Origin: Nymphaea colorata | Taxonomy: Eukaryota; Streptophyta; Magnoliopsida; Nymphaeales; Nymphaeaceae | Assembly (NCBI RefSeq): GCF_008831285.2 | Contig: NC_045144.1 | Location: 744,001-808,000, forward strand | Length of the DNA stretch: 64,000 nucleotides | Direction of reading: 5' to 3' | Part shown: positions 24,061-35,747 of the stretch, piece by piece | Numbering within the stretch: the first letter of the stretch is position 1 | Layout: every line of letters starts with the position of its first letter | Translations under genes and position numbers: made by a program | The notes under the pieces: generated by a model | The model's database searches: none | What the model was told of the DNA's origin: nothing | Seen by the model: the letters and a program-made list of their open reading frames with translations, nothing else

Positions 24061-26684
24061 GGAGAATTCACAAGGTGAAATGGTGATGGCAAAGGTGATG
24101 AAGATATAGGAGTAGCTAGCTATAGGCCACTAACACATAATGGAGTGAGCAGACAGATGATTATACCTGTTAACTCCACCACCTGAGCTTCTTTGTTATG
24201 CATGGTTGCGGTGAACAAGTTTTGATCCCTGTTCAATATTTGTGGTCCTAAAATCCCTTCGAGCCAGCGCCTGTCTATCCAACCACAGAGGTTGTGTTGT
24301 GTTTTTTGCATGTATATATATATATATATTTATATATAGCTAACAGTAAACTGCTTTGCACGTTTAGTGCATGAAGTCAATACCACAAAAACTGTGGGCA
24401 CTTTCATGTCAAGGGGCTTATGCCTCCAAAGTTTGACATTGTCAAGGAGGTCACCTATGAACAGAAATAAGCATGGCCATACCTCAATATAAATATATAT
24501 ATATATATATATGATTGTTATTTGTGGTATATAAAATTGTCATTTCCATCATCCTAGTTAATATATATGCAATTCTTTCTCAATAGCTATAGCGTACCTT
24601 GTCAGGCCAAAGACTTATAAAGCGGCAACTCTCTAGTTTGATTCTCATGAGCATTATGCCCTCATGCCTTATGTAGTGGGGTGCAATACGTAAAGTTGTA
24701 GGGTACACCCTTGTTATCGCTGGTATGGACACAGCTTAAGACCTTAGTTTGAGAGAATGGTGAAGGGGCCTTGAACTTCTTTCCTGATGTAAATTTTCCT
24801 CACCTGAAAATATGCATATTATATATAATATATATATAATAATATAATAATATATATATAGAATATCGTTGTTTGAATCGCCCTGCTCAAGCATGCCAAA
24901 TCAATTTTTGTGACCAACAAGTTTGCCGCCTATTAGTTAATGTTGGTTTTTAGTTTAAATAATATTATTTTAAAGGTATTTGGTTTTATTTCATATCCTT
25001 ATTCATTTATACTATTCTTTTTTTATCGCTTTGGACCTCGAAATATGAACACTTAATTAATTTCGTTGCAGAGACACGTAACGAACGGGTATGCTGATGT
25101 GCTTGCAGTACTGGCTAAATTCTTATGAATCTTCATGCCAGCCTAACGCCTCCAAAAAAAAAAAAAAGTCATGGAGACGTACCATTTGGTAGCATAATTT
25201 CTAAATAATTACACGAAGAGCAGATTGGGGGCACGAATATGACAAAATTAATGTCAAAATATATTAAAGTTAAAAGTTCATTTTGATTGGTCAATGAAAA
25301 GAAGTACAGCTATTATAAAATATAAGATTGGATTCAATCCGCCAAGAATGATGTAATTTAGTTCACGAATATTCATCAAACCCAGGCCTTAGTTGGGTCT
25401 TTTACCTGGAAAACAAAAGATCATAATTGTGTAGGCATTTTCTTTCTACGCCATGGTTAATATTTTCAAACCCATGCCTTAGTTGGATTCAATCTGCCAA
25501 GAGCAGCAAGCATTTTTGTTTTCTCATCACATGTAACCAATCCACATCATATATCTCAAAATCCTTCTAGTTACATGCGGCACTAGCGCTTAGTTTTTTT
25601 ACCCACACGTCGAGTTCAGGTGATCTAACGTTTAATATTGTAATATGTTCGGGGCCCATAATCCACACGATAGATATCATGGTATTGCCAACTACAATAA
25701 TAATCTCTACCTTGGCAGTGTTTCATATTGGAAACTAATTAAGCACCAAATGACTTGTTCTGTGCTTTGTTTGCTCCAAGTGGGGTGAACAATATCAACA
25801 CTAAGAATCCAGAGATTATGAGTTTAAACATGAAGTTAATCATTTGACTGGGAATGTCACGAATATGAAGCTAAGTAGCATATTTTGGAAGTGATAGTCT
25901 GAATCAGTTTGGATTATTGCACATTCCTGCAAAAATTAAGGCTTTTGGAAAAATCCATAATCGCAGACATGTTCAGAGGCTGGAAACCTTGTTTCTAGTG
26001 CATGCACATTTTTTTAAAGCATAAACAAATAATCTATCCAAAAGTCAAAGATTATTACACATTTTGTAATTGTTGGCAGAATCTATCAAGCTTATAATGG
26101 TTCAAGGGTACATGTTACATCCCAGCTGGAAACTACAATCTTTCTAACTGTATATTTATCATCTATACTCTGTCATAACGTTATTTAATGGACACAACAA
26201 ATAACTAGATATATCATTACATTCTATGCCACCAGATAAAAATGTGGAACATTGAACAATATCCTTGAGCATGTAAAGACACAACGAACTTTGAAAAATT
26301 CAGATAGTTTCAAAAGATTTATAATGAAATTTGAGCTGCACTTGTTTGTAGAAAATTTGGACTTCGATGATTTTAATTCCTCTAGATCCAAAAAGTTCTA
26401 ATCCCTTTATCTAAATCATGAATTTCATCAAGCAACACACTTAATAGTAGACTACTATTATTCATAAAGTGCTTACACAGTAAACACAATATAATAATGG
26501 ACTTACTGAGGTTCACTTGCTAAGCATGTTACCAACGAGCATCCCACCTTCGTTTGATGCACACACTAAGTCAACCACTTCACTAGTTCACAAAGTGAGC
26601 ACACGAGCACCTTCACATTCACTTTCACTCAGTTGAGACTCAAATCGATACCCAATGAGCAGCACCTCTCTTTGTAGTGAGAAG

Positions 26685-26784
26685 NNNNNNNNNNNNNNNN
26701 NNNNNNNNNNNNNNNNNNNNNNNNNNNNNNNNNNNNNNNNNNNNNNNNNNNNNNNNNNNNNNNNNNNNNNNNNNNNNNNNNNNN
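26685..26784. other. Assembly gap of exactly 100 N
   Basis: The exact length suggests a scaffolding placeholder of unknown true size. It lies between the left duplication arm and the reversed right array, so the relative orientation of the two depends on correct scaffolding here. Confidence 0.98.
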
Positions 26785-27104
26785 CAGCATGCTCAATGGA
26801 TCATTCTCATTCTTCCTTATTGAAATCGATTTGAACATTGGAAAAATTGCTGGCAATATACGTTACTGACATTCTTTCCTCGATAATTTTGAGTTTTGTA
26901 TGTAAAGTGTACCAATGATCACATATGCATCTTTTGCTTTCCTCTGTATCGTATATATACTTGTAAAGCAAAGAAAGAAAATAAGGAAACAGGGAAATCA
27001 AAGGAGCAACTGCTCTAGCATTCATCATGGATGTACGTCTATGGACCAAACCACATAAAAATCAGTGTTCGTTTCTTGTTCTCTTTCTTTATCCCATTTC
27101 AACA
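26785..27104 (+). repeat. Probable 5' LTR (right part) of a Ty1/copia element
   Basis: It lies directly before a primer binding site and ends AACA. It has a TATATATA box at about 26951 and, near 27030-27050, the GGATGTACG...GGACCAAACCACATAAA arrangement seen at the LTR/leader end of many plant copia elements. The left boundary may be in the gap. I could not find a second LTR in the window. Confidence 0.5.
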
Positions 27105-27105
27105 A

Positions 27106-27116
27106 GGTATCAGAGC
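27106..27116 (+). promoter_or_regulatory. Copia primer binding site
   Basis: GGTATCAGAGC, complementary to the 3' part of initiator methionine tRNA, the usual minus-strand primer of plant Ty1/copia elements. It follows the LTR end AACA by one base. Confidence 0.75.
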
Positions 27117-27178
27117 ATTGACTTTCATTCTTGGCACATTTTGCTTATCTCCTGGTGCTTGATCTTGCTCATTTCATC

Positions 27179-28681
27179 ATGACAGAAGACTCAAGCTTTG
27201 GAACCACCAGCAAAGTGGTGGACGAAATTATCGTGCAGGAGCAACCAAGCCCTGCAAACAAAATTACTTCTGTACTTTTAATTGGCAGCGACTATTTAGC
27301 TTGGTCCAAATTTGTGATGCTCTATTTGAGTGGCACAAGTAAGCTGAATTTTGTTACTGAAGATCTTCCAAAACCTGCTGAAACAGATCCAACTTACAGA
27401 GAATGGCGATCCACCAATCATCTCATAATGTCTTGGTTGATTAACTCTATGGTGTCTAAGGTCACTCAGGATTTTACTTCGCAGAAACTGCTCACCAAAT
27501 TTGGAGGAAGGTGAAGGAACCATATAGTGAGAAAAATGACATTGCTCATATGTATCAACTCTCTCAAGTCATTTGGGATCTTAAGAAGCAAAACAAAAAT
27601 TTCAGCAATCTCCTAGGCAACATACAAGGTATGTGGGATGAACTTGACTATCTTATGGATATGTCTGTTAGTCTTTGATCCAGAGAAAAAAAACGTGAAC
27701 AACATAAATTTTTTGTACTTCTTGTGACTCTTGGCCCAGAGTATGAACCCATCCGAAGCCAGATTTTAATGTCCCTGGAACTTCGTTCTCTTCCCACTGT
27801 TTGTTCTGTTCTTATAAGAGATGAATCTAGAAAAAGGGTAATGCTTCAAAATTTTGATCCACCAAAGGGCAACTCTGGTAATGTAGAATAGGTTGCCTTC
27901 TATGGAGTTGATAAAAACAGTGAAAACAAGTGGAAGAACTGTCCACGATGATTATGTTCTCATTGTAAAAAGGAAAGGTGTTGGTTCCTCCATGAAAAAC
28001 CAACCACCATGAGGCCAAAAAAAAAAGAAAAAAAGAAAAAGAAAGCACCACTGCCGTAGCCAAAGTTACAGCCAAAACTTTAGATACTTCGGATCTTACT
28101 CAGCTGCTGGAAAAAATAAGTGAACTACTTAAAAATGTCAAGGATCATCATGTTAAAGAGCAGAAAAATGCTACTGCAACATCAACAAGTGTTACCGGTA
28201 ATGCTCTTATTTCCCTCAAGTCTGATTATTGGATAATCGATTCTAGAGCTAGTGATCATATGTCTATGAACTGCCATAACCTTAGTAATTATTCTTCAAT
28301 GCCTAGAAAAAAAATCATGTTACTGCAAATGGCTCCTCAATGCTTGTTCAAGGAGAAGAGTTAGATTTTCATAGAAATGGTGTTAAATCTAAAGTGCTTT
28401 ATGTGCCTGATCTCTCAAGTAACTTGTTGTCCGTTTCAAAAATTGTTAAAGATTTAAATTGCCAAGTTATTTTCTCCCCCACTAACAATGTATTGCAGGA
28501 CCCTATATCAAAGTGGAAGATTGGTGTGGAAACTCAAGAAAACGGGCTATATGTACTGAAAATTAATGAATGTGCCTTGACTCCCCAAATCAATCGAGAT
28601 TGGGGACTTTGGCACCAGAGACTTAGCCACCCCTCATGTCATGCCTTGAATATTTTATTATCAAATTTGAATTATAACTGA
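27179..28681 (+). pseudogene. Truncated Ty1/copia gag-protease-pre-integrase
   Basis: The ATG at 27179 opens a gag-like frame with the copia N-terminal motif LIGSDYLAWSKFVMLYL (about 27280-27330) and the UBN2 region that follows. The frame shifts near 27490-27510, a stop lies near 27678, and the zinc knuckle near 27957 reads CSHCKKERCWFLH, having lost the Gly-His part of CX2CX4HX4C. The protease motif near 28238 reads DSRASDHM, with Arg in place of the Gly of D-S-G. The pre-integrase segment follows (SNLLSVSKIVKDL, LWHQRLSHPS) and breaks off at about 28681. Integrase core, reverse transcriptase and RNase H are absent. It cannot be autonomous. Confidence 0.85.
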
Positions 28682-28682
28682 C

Positions 28683-28714
28683 ATGTTTGGTTGGCAAAAA
28701 TTCATCATCCAAAT
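28683..28714 (+). other. 32-base templated filler at the copia/alpha junction
   Basis: These 32 bases (start ATGTTTGG, end CATCCAAAT) are an exact copy of 28760-28791, 77 bases downstream. The 12-mer CAAATTTGAATT occurs just before the filler (28662-28673) and again at its end (28710-28721). Filler copied from nearby is typical of plant double-strand-break repair with template switching. Confidence 0.75.
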
Positions 28715-29983
28715 TTGAATTTAAAGAGGCCCACACATTAGTCCACATTTTTGAAAAATATGTTTGGTTGGCAAAAATTCATCATCCAAATGCTTTGGAT
28801 GATGGCTAGAATGGAAAGGGAAATGAGAAAAGTGAGGAAAGGATGGACAAAGAAAGAAAAAACATTTCATTTCTAGGTCTTGCTTTGTTTACAATTTCAA
28901 AAAGTGGACCAAAAAGGCATTGGATTTTCTTTACCATAGACCTTGTCTTAAAAGGATAAGGAAGCCTAGAATAACAACATATCTATTGAATCCAAACATG
29001 GTAGTACTCATTTTAGAAATATCTAGTGGCAAAGTCACTCAATGGGTAAGTCATGAATCCTTAACCTAAATCCATTTTACCAAAAGTTTCTACCATATCA
29101 ATACAACCCAATAATTTCAAAAAATGAGCCATCTATGAGGCCAATTGTATTTTTGTGTCTTTTTTCTTTGGGCTTAACAGGTTGGAGAATTGTTTAATTC
29201 ATGTTTCATTTCCCATAAAACTACTTATTTCCTATAAAATTACTTGGGGGCACCCGTAAGCTCATCTCTCTCTCCCACTCGACAATGCGGACTACTATTT
29301 AAAATAAGAATAAAACATGTAATACCCATCTCTTTCTCTGTCCCTCTCTCTCTCTATTCTACACATGCAAGAGAACTCAAATGGCATGGAGCTGTTTCTT
29401 TGTTTCTTTCTTCCACCACATTTTCTCTTTCAGTGGTAGACAAGTCAAAAAATAGAGGAACCACCTGGTTGAATAGGAACCATTAGTTTACATGATATGA
29501 CAGTTCTATCATTGTTGATATTACAGTTTCAGACTTGGTGAAAGAGACACAGACGTGGAGGTGGAATAAAAAGGCTCGAATCAAAATAGTTATATGAAGT
29601 TGGAAGATTGTGTTCCCATGGCAATATGGTGGCTATGGAAGAACATGAATTATGAATACCATGACAACAAGAAAAATCAAAATCTGTTACATCAGAGGCA
29701 ATTGACCGTCTTTTTATTATGTCCAACAAGTGCTAAATATGACTCTTCAAGCAGAAGAATGAGTTTCCACAACTTTTGGTCCTTTTTTATGTAGGAAGTC
29801 TCTCACATATATCATCGACTTCAACACAGATCAGCATCACCACAAAAGCATATAGAAGACTGATATTCTAATGAAACCACATCTGAAAGAAGCCTTGGTT
29901 TGATCGACCAACTTCCCCTTCCCTATTTTAATGCTATTCACAGTACCTACACCACGGTCCTTATAAAAGAGATAGCAATGTCA

Positions 29984-29988
<5 letters not shown>

Positions 29989-30052
<64 letters not shown>

Positions 30053-30078
30053 ACACACACACACACATACACACACAC
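29989..30078. repeat. (TA)n(CA)n microsatellite
   Basis: About 50 bases of TA then about 35 of CA. Homologous to 6031-6063 in copy A and to 56771-56855 in copy B. Confidence 0.9.
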
Positions 30079-32929
30079 GCACTAATTCGGTCACAAACAA
30101 AAACCAACAGATCTCTTATATTTGTGTTAAAAAGTGTTTTGAACAAAATGTGAATCTCCTAATTTGTTCATTATAAACACTAATTTAATCTAAATAATGT
30201 TCAAGTTCAAATTACTTTCATAAAAAGAAGTGTTTTTTTCTACTATTAAAATTTTAATGTGATAAGAGCCATCTCTTTCTTAATTATTATGGTATATTAA
30301 TAAAATAAAAAATAACTAACTTAATGTATGTTTATCACCAAATATATTTGAAGATACTGCTAAATTACGAAAAAAGATATTTAATAGGCCTGGCTTCCGT
30401 CCCTTACATAAGTGGTATGTTTTTTTATCATCTTATATGTATAAATATATATATTCACAGGCACACACAAGAGAGAGAGAGAGAGAGAGTCGGTCAGCCA
30501 CCCATGAGTTCTTTTCGGCGATAGCCTGGGCCTCTTTGTTTACACCCCTACCTTGTCCAGTGATACTGGTTCGTGTTGTCAGTACAGGGCTTGTGCCCGG
30601 TCCGGTCAAAGGACACCAAACGGACCAGGCTGGTCTTTCTTTGGAAAACTAAATGTAGAAAATAAATGAGTGGCTGCTCGTTGTGTTCGGCCAGTCGCTA
30701 CTTGTCAAACCAAATAATGGAAATAAATGAGTGGCTCCTCGTTGTGTTCGACCTGTCATTACTTGTCAAAATAGCAATCCAAGAAACCAGGCTGCGCCCT
30801 GCGTCAATGGTCCAGCCATACTGTTTTTACATGTATATGGCTGGACAGGACCCACCAATTACCATTTGATGTTTCTGATATGCCTTTTATGTGGTAAAAT
30901 GCCCATCCTGATCTCTTTCTTGGGAACATAAAATAACATATATTAATATCGAGTTACATGCACAAGGTTGTACACGCAAATGTATACCAAAGGAAAAAAA
31001 AAGAAAGGAGTTGGGTTATTTTTGACTTGTTTTGTAAATAAGTATATATTTTGGGATTTTTGCTTTTTCATAAACCCTTTTTGTCCTTCTAAAAAATTAT
31101 TTTTATTTTTTACTTATTATGTACATTTTTTTTATATATAGGGGTGTAAACATAACCAGTTTCAAGTTTCAGTTTGAGTGAAAACTGAAATGCGTCTTCC
31201 CATAATGCCCATGCCCATGTAACTAGAGCCAAATGTCCATCAACTGGCATAGCGCTTCCACCCTAGTTGCACTAGTATAACACATTGCTCTCAAATGATA
31301 ACCTTGCTTAGATTATCTTGCAATCGAGTTATCATGTTACAAGTGTAACATATATAGTTTTCCCGTACCTAAAATATATGTTCAAGTATAATAATGTAAT
31401 TGGTCTGCATGCCCATCTGGCAGCAACTGCTTGTGATATCAAGTAGGTAATTTTTTGCTGGGAAACTGCCGAGGGAAACCCTCGCTTTATTGAAATGTTA
31501 AGTAGGTAATTAAATAAATAATTTAATCCACTATCTATGTCATTAATTTCTAGACACCAGCTGACATTGTAACATTTTGTGAGGGGACTATGTTGTAAGA
31601 AGGGCAGTAGCAGAGCTAAGGGTGGGTCAGTGTGCACCATATTTACCCACACCAGTTAGTCAAAAATTATATTGTGATAAAGCTGGACTCAGTTCTAGTC
31701 ACTTCATAGTGCCCACATGGGTACTGTCAAACTCAGGTCGGTGACTCAAGCGATGTTCAGTAAAAAAATTTGGGTACTGCCACTAAAGATGAGGTTACAA
31801 GTTGACGGGTTAGGGCAAGCTTATCCATGTAGTGAGAAATCAATTTTCTCAAAGATCATGGCAACTTTCCTGCTTGGTGGGCCATTACAGATCCTTTGAT
31901 GGGATTTTCATATGATCCGATCAGGTCAACTGAAAACTGGATTGGCCGGGTCATTCCTGAATATTCAAGGGATTCAAATAAAAGTCAAGAAGAATGAGGA
32001 GAGAAGGGTGGTGGAGGAGGAGAAACTGAACTTTAGCCACCAGCATTGTCATGGGTTGTCGCTTGTTGATTCTTCAATCGATGCTGCTTGAGTTTTCGAC
32101 ACTGACGGTCAATGGGGAAGCTGCCAATTGGTAACATATTTATTACATGATTAAGAAAAAACTTAGTACAATCAATTATCAGAAACTTCATTATTTTATC
32201 ATCTAGCTAGTTCCACCTCCAACCATGGTTAGTGGCAGCTAGAGTTAGGAATGTTGGACTAAGGGGCACTAATTTAAAGAATCTCTTACCTATAGGGTTA
32301 CTGGTGCATATAAAGAAGCAACTAGTTGAAAGCTTACGTAAAAATGAAAATAAAGAAATTTGATAGGACCATTTGGGCAACTGCCTACACCAGCCCACGT
32401 ATGACTCCACCAAAGGCTCCGGCCCCAATCTCAATTTTTTATACTTCCATGCATTTCATGGTCCTGACAATCAAAATAGGGTTCGTATAATATTTTAAAA
32501 TAAAATTTGAATTCACACTGAGAAATGCACATTTAAAATAAATAGCAAATTAAGTATATTACTTGTTTGATGATTGAATGCAGTGTGGAACCTTCAACAA
32601 TATATATTTATTTGGGTAATAGTGAAAATGAATCCATTCTATAGACCATTCGTTTGTAATAAATGTTTATAACAATCGAAATCCAAACCCAAACCCAAAG
32701 CGAAACAACCTGCAGGCTGTTGGTAAGATAAATCAGTATACTATATTTAAAAAAACAAGTGAAAAATAGAAAAGGAAAAATCTTAAAAGTATTTAAAGAT
32801 AATTAAATAACAACATGGGGCAACAACAGGTTTGCCAAACAATTCAAATTGACTTAAACTAATTCAGGCCAACTTTTATAGACACTGTTCTCAAATGCAT
32901 GACATTTTAGTGGACCTTTTGCTTGTGGA

Positions 32930-33025
32930 GAAAACCCTTCTTTGTTATGGGTGAGCGGGAGTGAACCTGCCACCTGCATGCATGAGGGGCAGAAGCTCTA
33001 CTCGTCCCGTTTACCCCAGGGTCTA
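32930..33025 (-). repeat. tRNA-like SINE remnant, copy C
   Basis: The minus strand carries the B-box GGTTCACTCCC (32957-32967) and, upstream of it on that strand, GAGTAGAGC, as at 3421-3490. The spacing is two bases longer than in copy A. Confidence 0.35.
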
Positions 33026-33489
33026 GAGAAACATAAAAACCAGGTGAATTTACTCACTCCCTTCAGTTTGGAGTAGCTCCTGCCAACCTTTACAGTTCAT
33101 GAGAATAATGCTCATGGTATTGGAACTGACTACCTGACTCTCACCAAACTCTTAACTCGACCAGTTATGCTACTCTTCTCGGAGTAGAATGATCTCTTTG
33201 TTTGACCTTATGAAAAAGAGTACATATAAGACTATTGAAGCTTACAACTTTCTGGAGGTAAAGTCTTTTGTGTAACCTGCGCTGAGACTTTTCAATTCTC
33301 TTAGATGGAACTTGTTAAGTATAACATTCTGCTTTTAAAAAAAAATACATAAAAGCACCATATTCTCATTTCAAGAAACGTAACTGCATTTCAATTAACA
33401 AACAAATTAATGTACTAATGAATGAAACGCTGAGCAGGTACTATATGTTCCGAATTTTAGCTACACATGCACTTGTTTAATATTTTTCA

Positions 33490-33591
33490 GTGATCCCAAA
33501 ATCTGTTCCAAACTTGTGTCAGCAACTTGAAAATATGTCGCTGTGTACTAAATCCATTCCAAACATGTGTAAGGGACTCGAAAATATGTCG
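33490..33591. repeat. 51-base minisatellite, two units
   Basis: Units at 33490-33540 and 33541-33591, each ending in AAAATATGTCG, are the reverse of the 2792-2944 repeat, which has three units. Confidence 0.85.
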
Positions 33592-34157
33592 CTAGCCAGT
33601 ACATTGTGCAAGCTACAATATCCATCATTGTTGATGGAGGGTTAGCATTGTTTGTTGCAAAGTTAAAAAACATTGTGACGTTAAGCGACTTATATAACCG
33701 TCACAGAACACATTGTGTTATGGGACCGAAAATTCGATCGTCAAAGTTACAATAAGGTGTAGGCACATTCCATGGCCATTATGCTAACTTAAAGCAACTA
33801 ATGTCGCAACAAACCCAACTAAGACAAGATGGCCATTTTCATCGGTAATTGTTTGGGAAATGGGACTTGTGTTGGTGGAGTTTTGACCGTCGCGATTACG
33901 TATTAGCAACAGAATTGCCAGTATTAGCGACTGTCGAGTTAAAGCCATAGTTAGTGTTCATACTCACTCAGACATATCTAAGTTAAGCTTTAAACTTAAA
34001 CGGAGGGGAAAACATCTTTAAAACAAGATACATATAATTATTCAACATGAAAAAATAACACCATCAACCACATGACAATCAGGACATAAAGCATAAGCAG
34101 CGTCCAATGCTGCCAATTGTAGGCTAGTACAGAGAACCATGTAGATCATCACAAAAG

Positions 34158-34331
<174 letters not shown>

Positions 34332-34335
34332 ATAT

Positions 34336-35157
34336 ACCTTTAGCCCTGAGTACATTCAATTGGTGCAAAAGAAAGCGGCCCCTTCCCCAAATCATACTTC
34401 ACACGCATGTTCTGCTGGAAAACATTCCCGAAAATGGCTAAGCAAGCTGTCACACTTCTATACATCCAAAGATATTTGAAGATGGCACCTTCAAGTCTAC
34501 GTTGGTGGATTGAAAGGACATTTCCAGCAATCCTTAATATGGTTCACATTTATTCTCTACATTATAACACAAATAATCTTGGTTAGGATGACAGAAGCGT
34601 TTATGGTTTGTGACAGTAGCCACCGTGTTTGCCACTTGATCATACACATCTTTGGCAAGATAGTCAGCGTGGTACCCGAGTCTATCATGATTGATCCACC
34701 ATATCCCAACCATGTTGCCGTCTGTGCACCTTCAAACTATATGTAGATGTATCAATGTCTTCTTTTTATAGCACATGAAGTTTTTGCTTCGATAACATGA
34801 AACAACTGCCTGCCAGCCTATTCTCTCATAGATTTAAGTATATAGGTTGTATGGTGGGATTTGAGAAGAAATAGTTGGACATACGGCCAACTTTCTTTTC
34901 TAAAATTTTTGTCTTGTTATACACGCGGAAGTTTTCCAAAACATTTCAACCAGGTTTGATTGCAGGATGTGAACGCTTGTCGGCAGTTTCACCTGTTTAG
35001 CAGACCCCAACACATTTCACAAGTTAACCAGATAGTCCTCCTCAACTCAATTAATCATGAAAACAAAGAGAATAATCGTAGGAATTGAATCTTGAAAGGA
35101 CCCTTAGATAGCTGGACACAAGTTTCATTCAATTTTTGTTACTTTTCACAAGATAGA
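34336..35157 (-). pseudogene. Aspartic protease pseudogene, copy C (internally deleted)
   Basis: The minus strand retains only the C-terminal half: the second active-site motif is intact as IDSGTT (about 34670), followed by LKVPSSNIF and SSRTCV remnants down to 34340. Compared with copy B about 640 bases are missing at 34741-34750, removing the first catalytic motif, the flap and the middle. About 1.93 kb is missing at 35158, removing the propeptide, signal region and promoter. The remaining frame is broken. It is non-functional. Confidence 0.8.
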
Positions 35158-35530
35158 GTTGTGGGACAACATTTTTTAAGGCTATATAAAGTTCGGGCCT
35201 GAATGAAAGAAAGTTGGCACAACATGATTCTGACATGGATATCCAAGGAGCAGAGGATTTCCATAACAAAGAGAATGTTCTCCTGTAGGAAAAGGAGCCT
35301 AAATTGAGTTGCCAATTGCCATCAAATGAAGTTTATAGTTGGAATGTTACAGGCCTTGCCACTCTAACAACATAGAAAGATTTTGGCAATTAGGTGATAT
35401 CTCATCAACTTGGGATCATTTTCATGTTTCGATATCATGTTGAATGCGGACAACTTCAAATCCTTTTGCAATCACTACGAGGAGTTTTTTTTATCTAATA
35501 TTGATGTGAATCTTAATGGTTATATATATG
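35158..35530 (+). pseudogene. LINE ORF2 endonuclease fragment
   Basis: This matches 63095-63470. Around 35337-35365 it reads SWNVTGLATL in place of the SWNVRGLGTL found at 63274-63303, which is the well-known start of the plant L1 apurinic endonuclease domain. It is joined directly to the 5' flank of the protease by a deletion with a shared GTTG. It ends near 35530 in an AT-rich repeat. Several stops are present. Confidence 0.7.
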
Positions 35531-35531
35531 A

Positions 35532-35747
35532 AAGATATTATGAAAGAGTTAAAAAGTCTAAAATAAACATCATTTTATTAAAAAATTCACAAGTACCCCA
35601 ACCCCATCTTTTTTTCTCTGTATATAATAAGAAAGAAAAATTTTAAAAGTGTAGAAATAAGGTTATGAGAAGGTCAAAAAAGTCTAAAATAAACATTTCT
35701 TTATTAAAAAAACTGAACATATCAAAACCCCATCTTTTTCCCACTGC
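35532..35747. repeat. Tandem pair of about 75-base units
   Basis: 35532-35607 and 35672-35747 share AAAAAGTCTAAAATAAACAT and CCCCATCTTTTT-type words, offset by 140 bases. The homologous left-arm place (about 17795-17870) has a single unit, so this is a local duplication. Confidence 0.6.

Larger units (their letters stand above)
18560..26684. other. Single-copy-looking region without recognisable genes
   Basis: I find no family-level protein match and no long open frame on either strand. What it holds: a GC-richer repeat at 18590-18800, (TTTA)n at 19160-19188, sequence rich in GGCCT-type words at 19680-19870, an unrecognised short frame near 20.3-20.5 kb, microsatellites at 22.66, 23.09 and 24.03 kb, a repeat-family copy at 22730-22930, and a possible short transposon near 23388-23577 whose ends contain CCAGGGGCAGAACTAAG and CCTCCGTCCCTGG. 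The remainder is AT-rich intergenic sequence. Confidence 0.6.

Noticed and set aside
24600-24730. Possible second tRNA-like SINE (TTTGATTCTC word)
   Set aside because: The distance between the A-box-like and B-box-like words is far too short for a tRNA-derived promoter.
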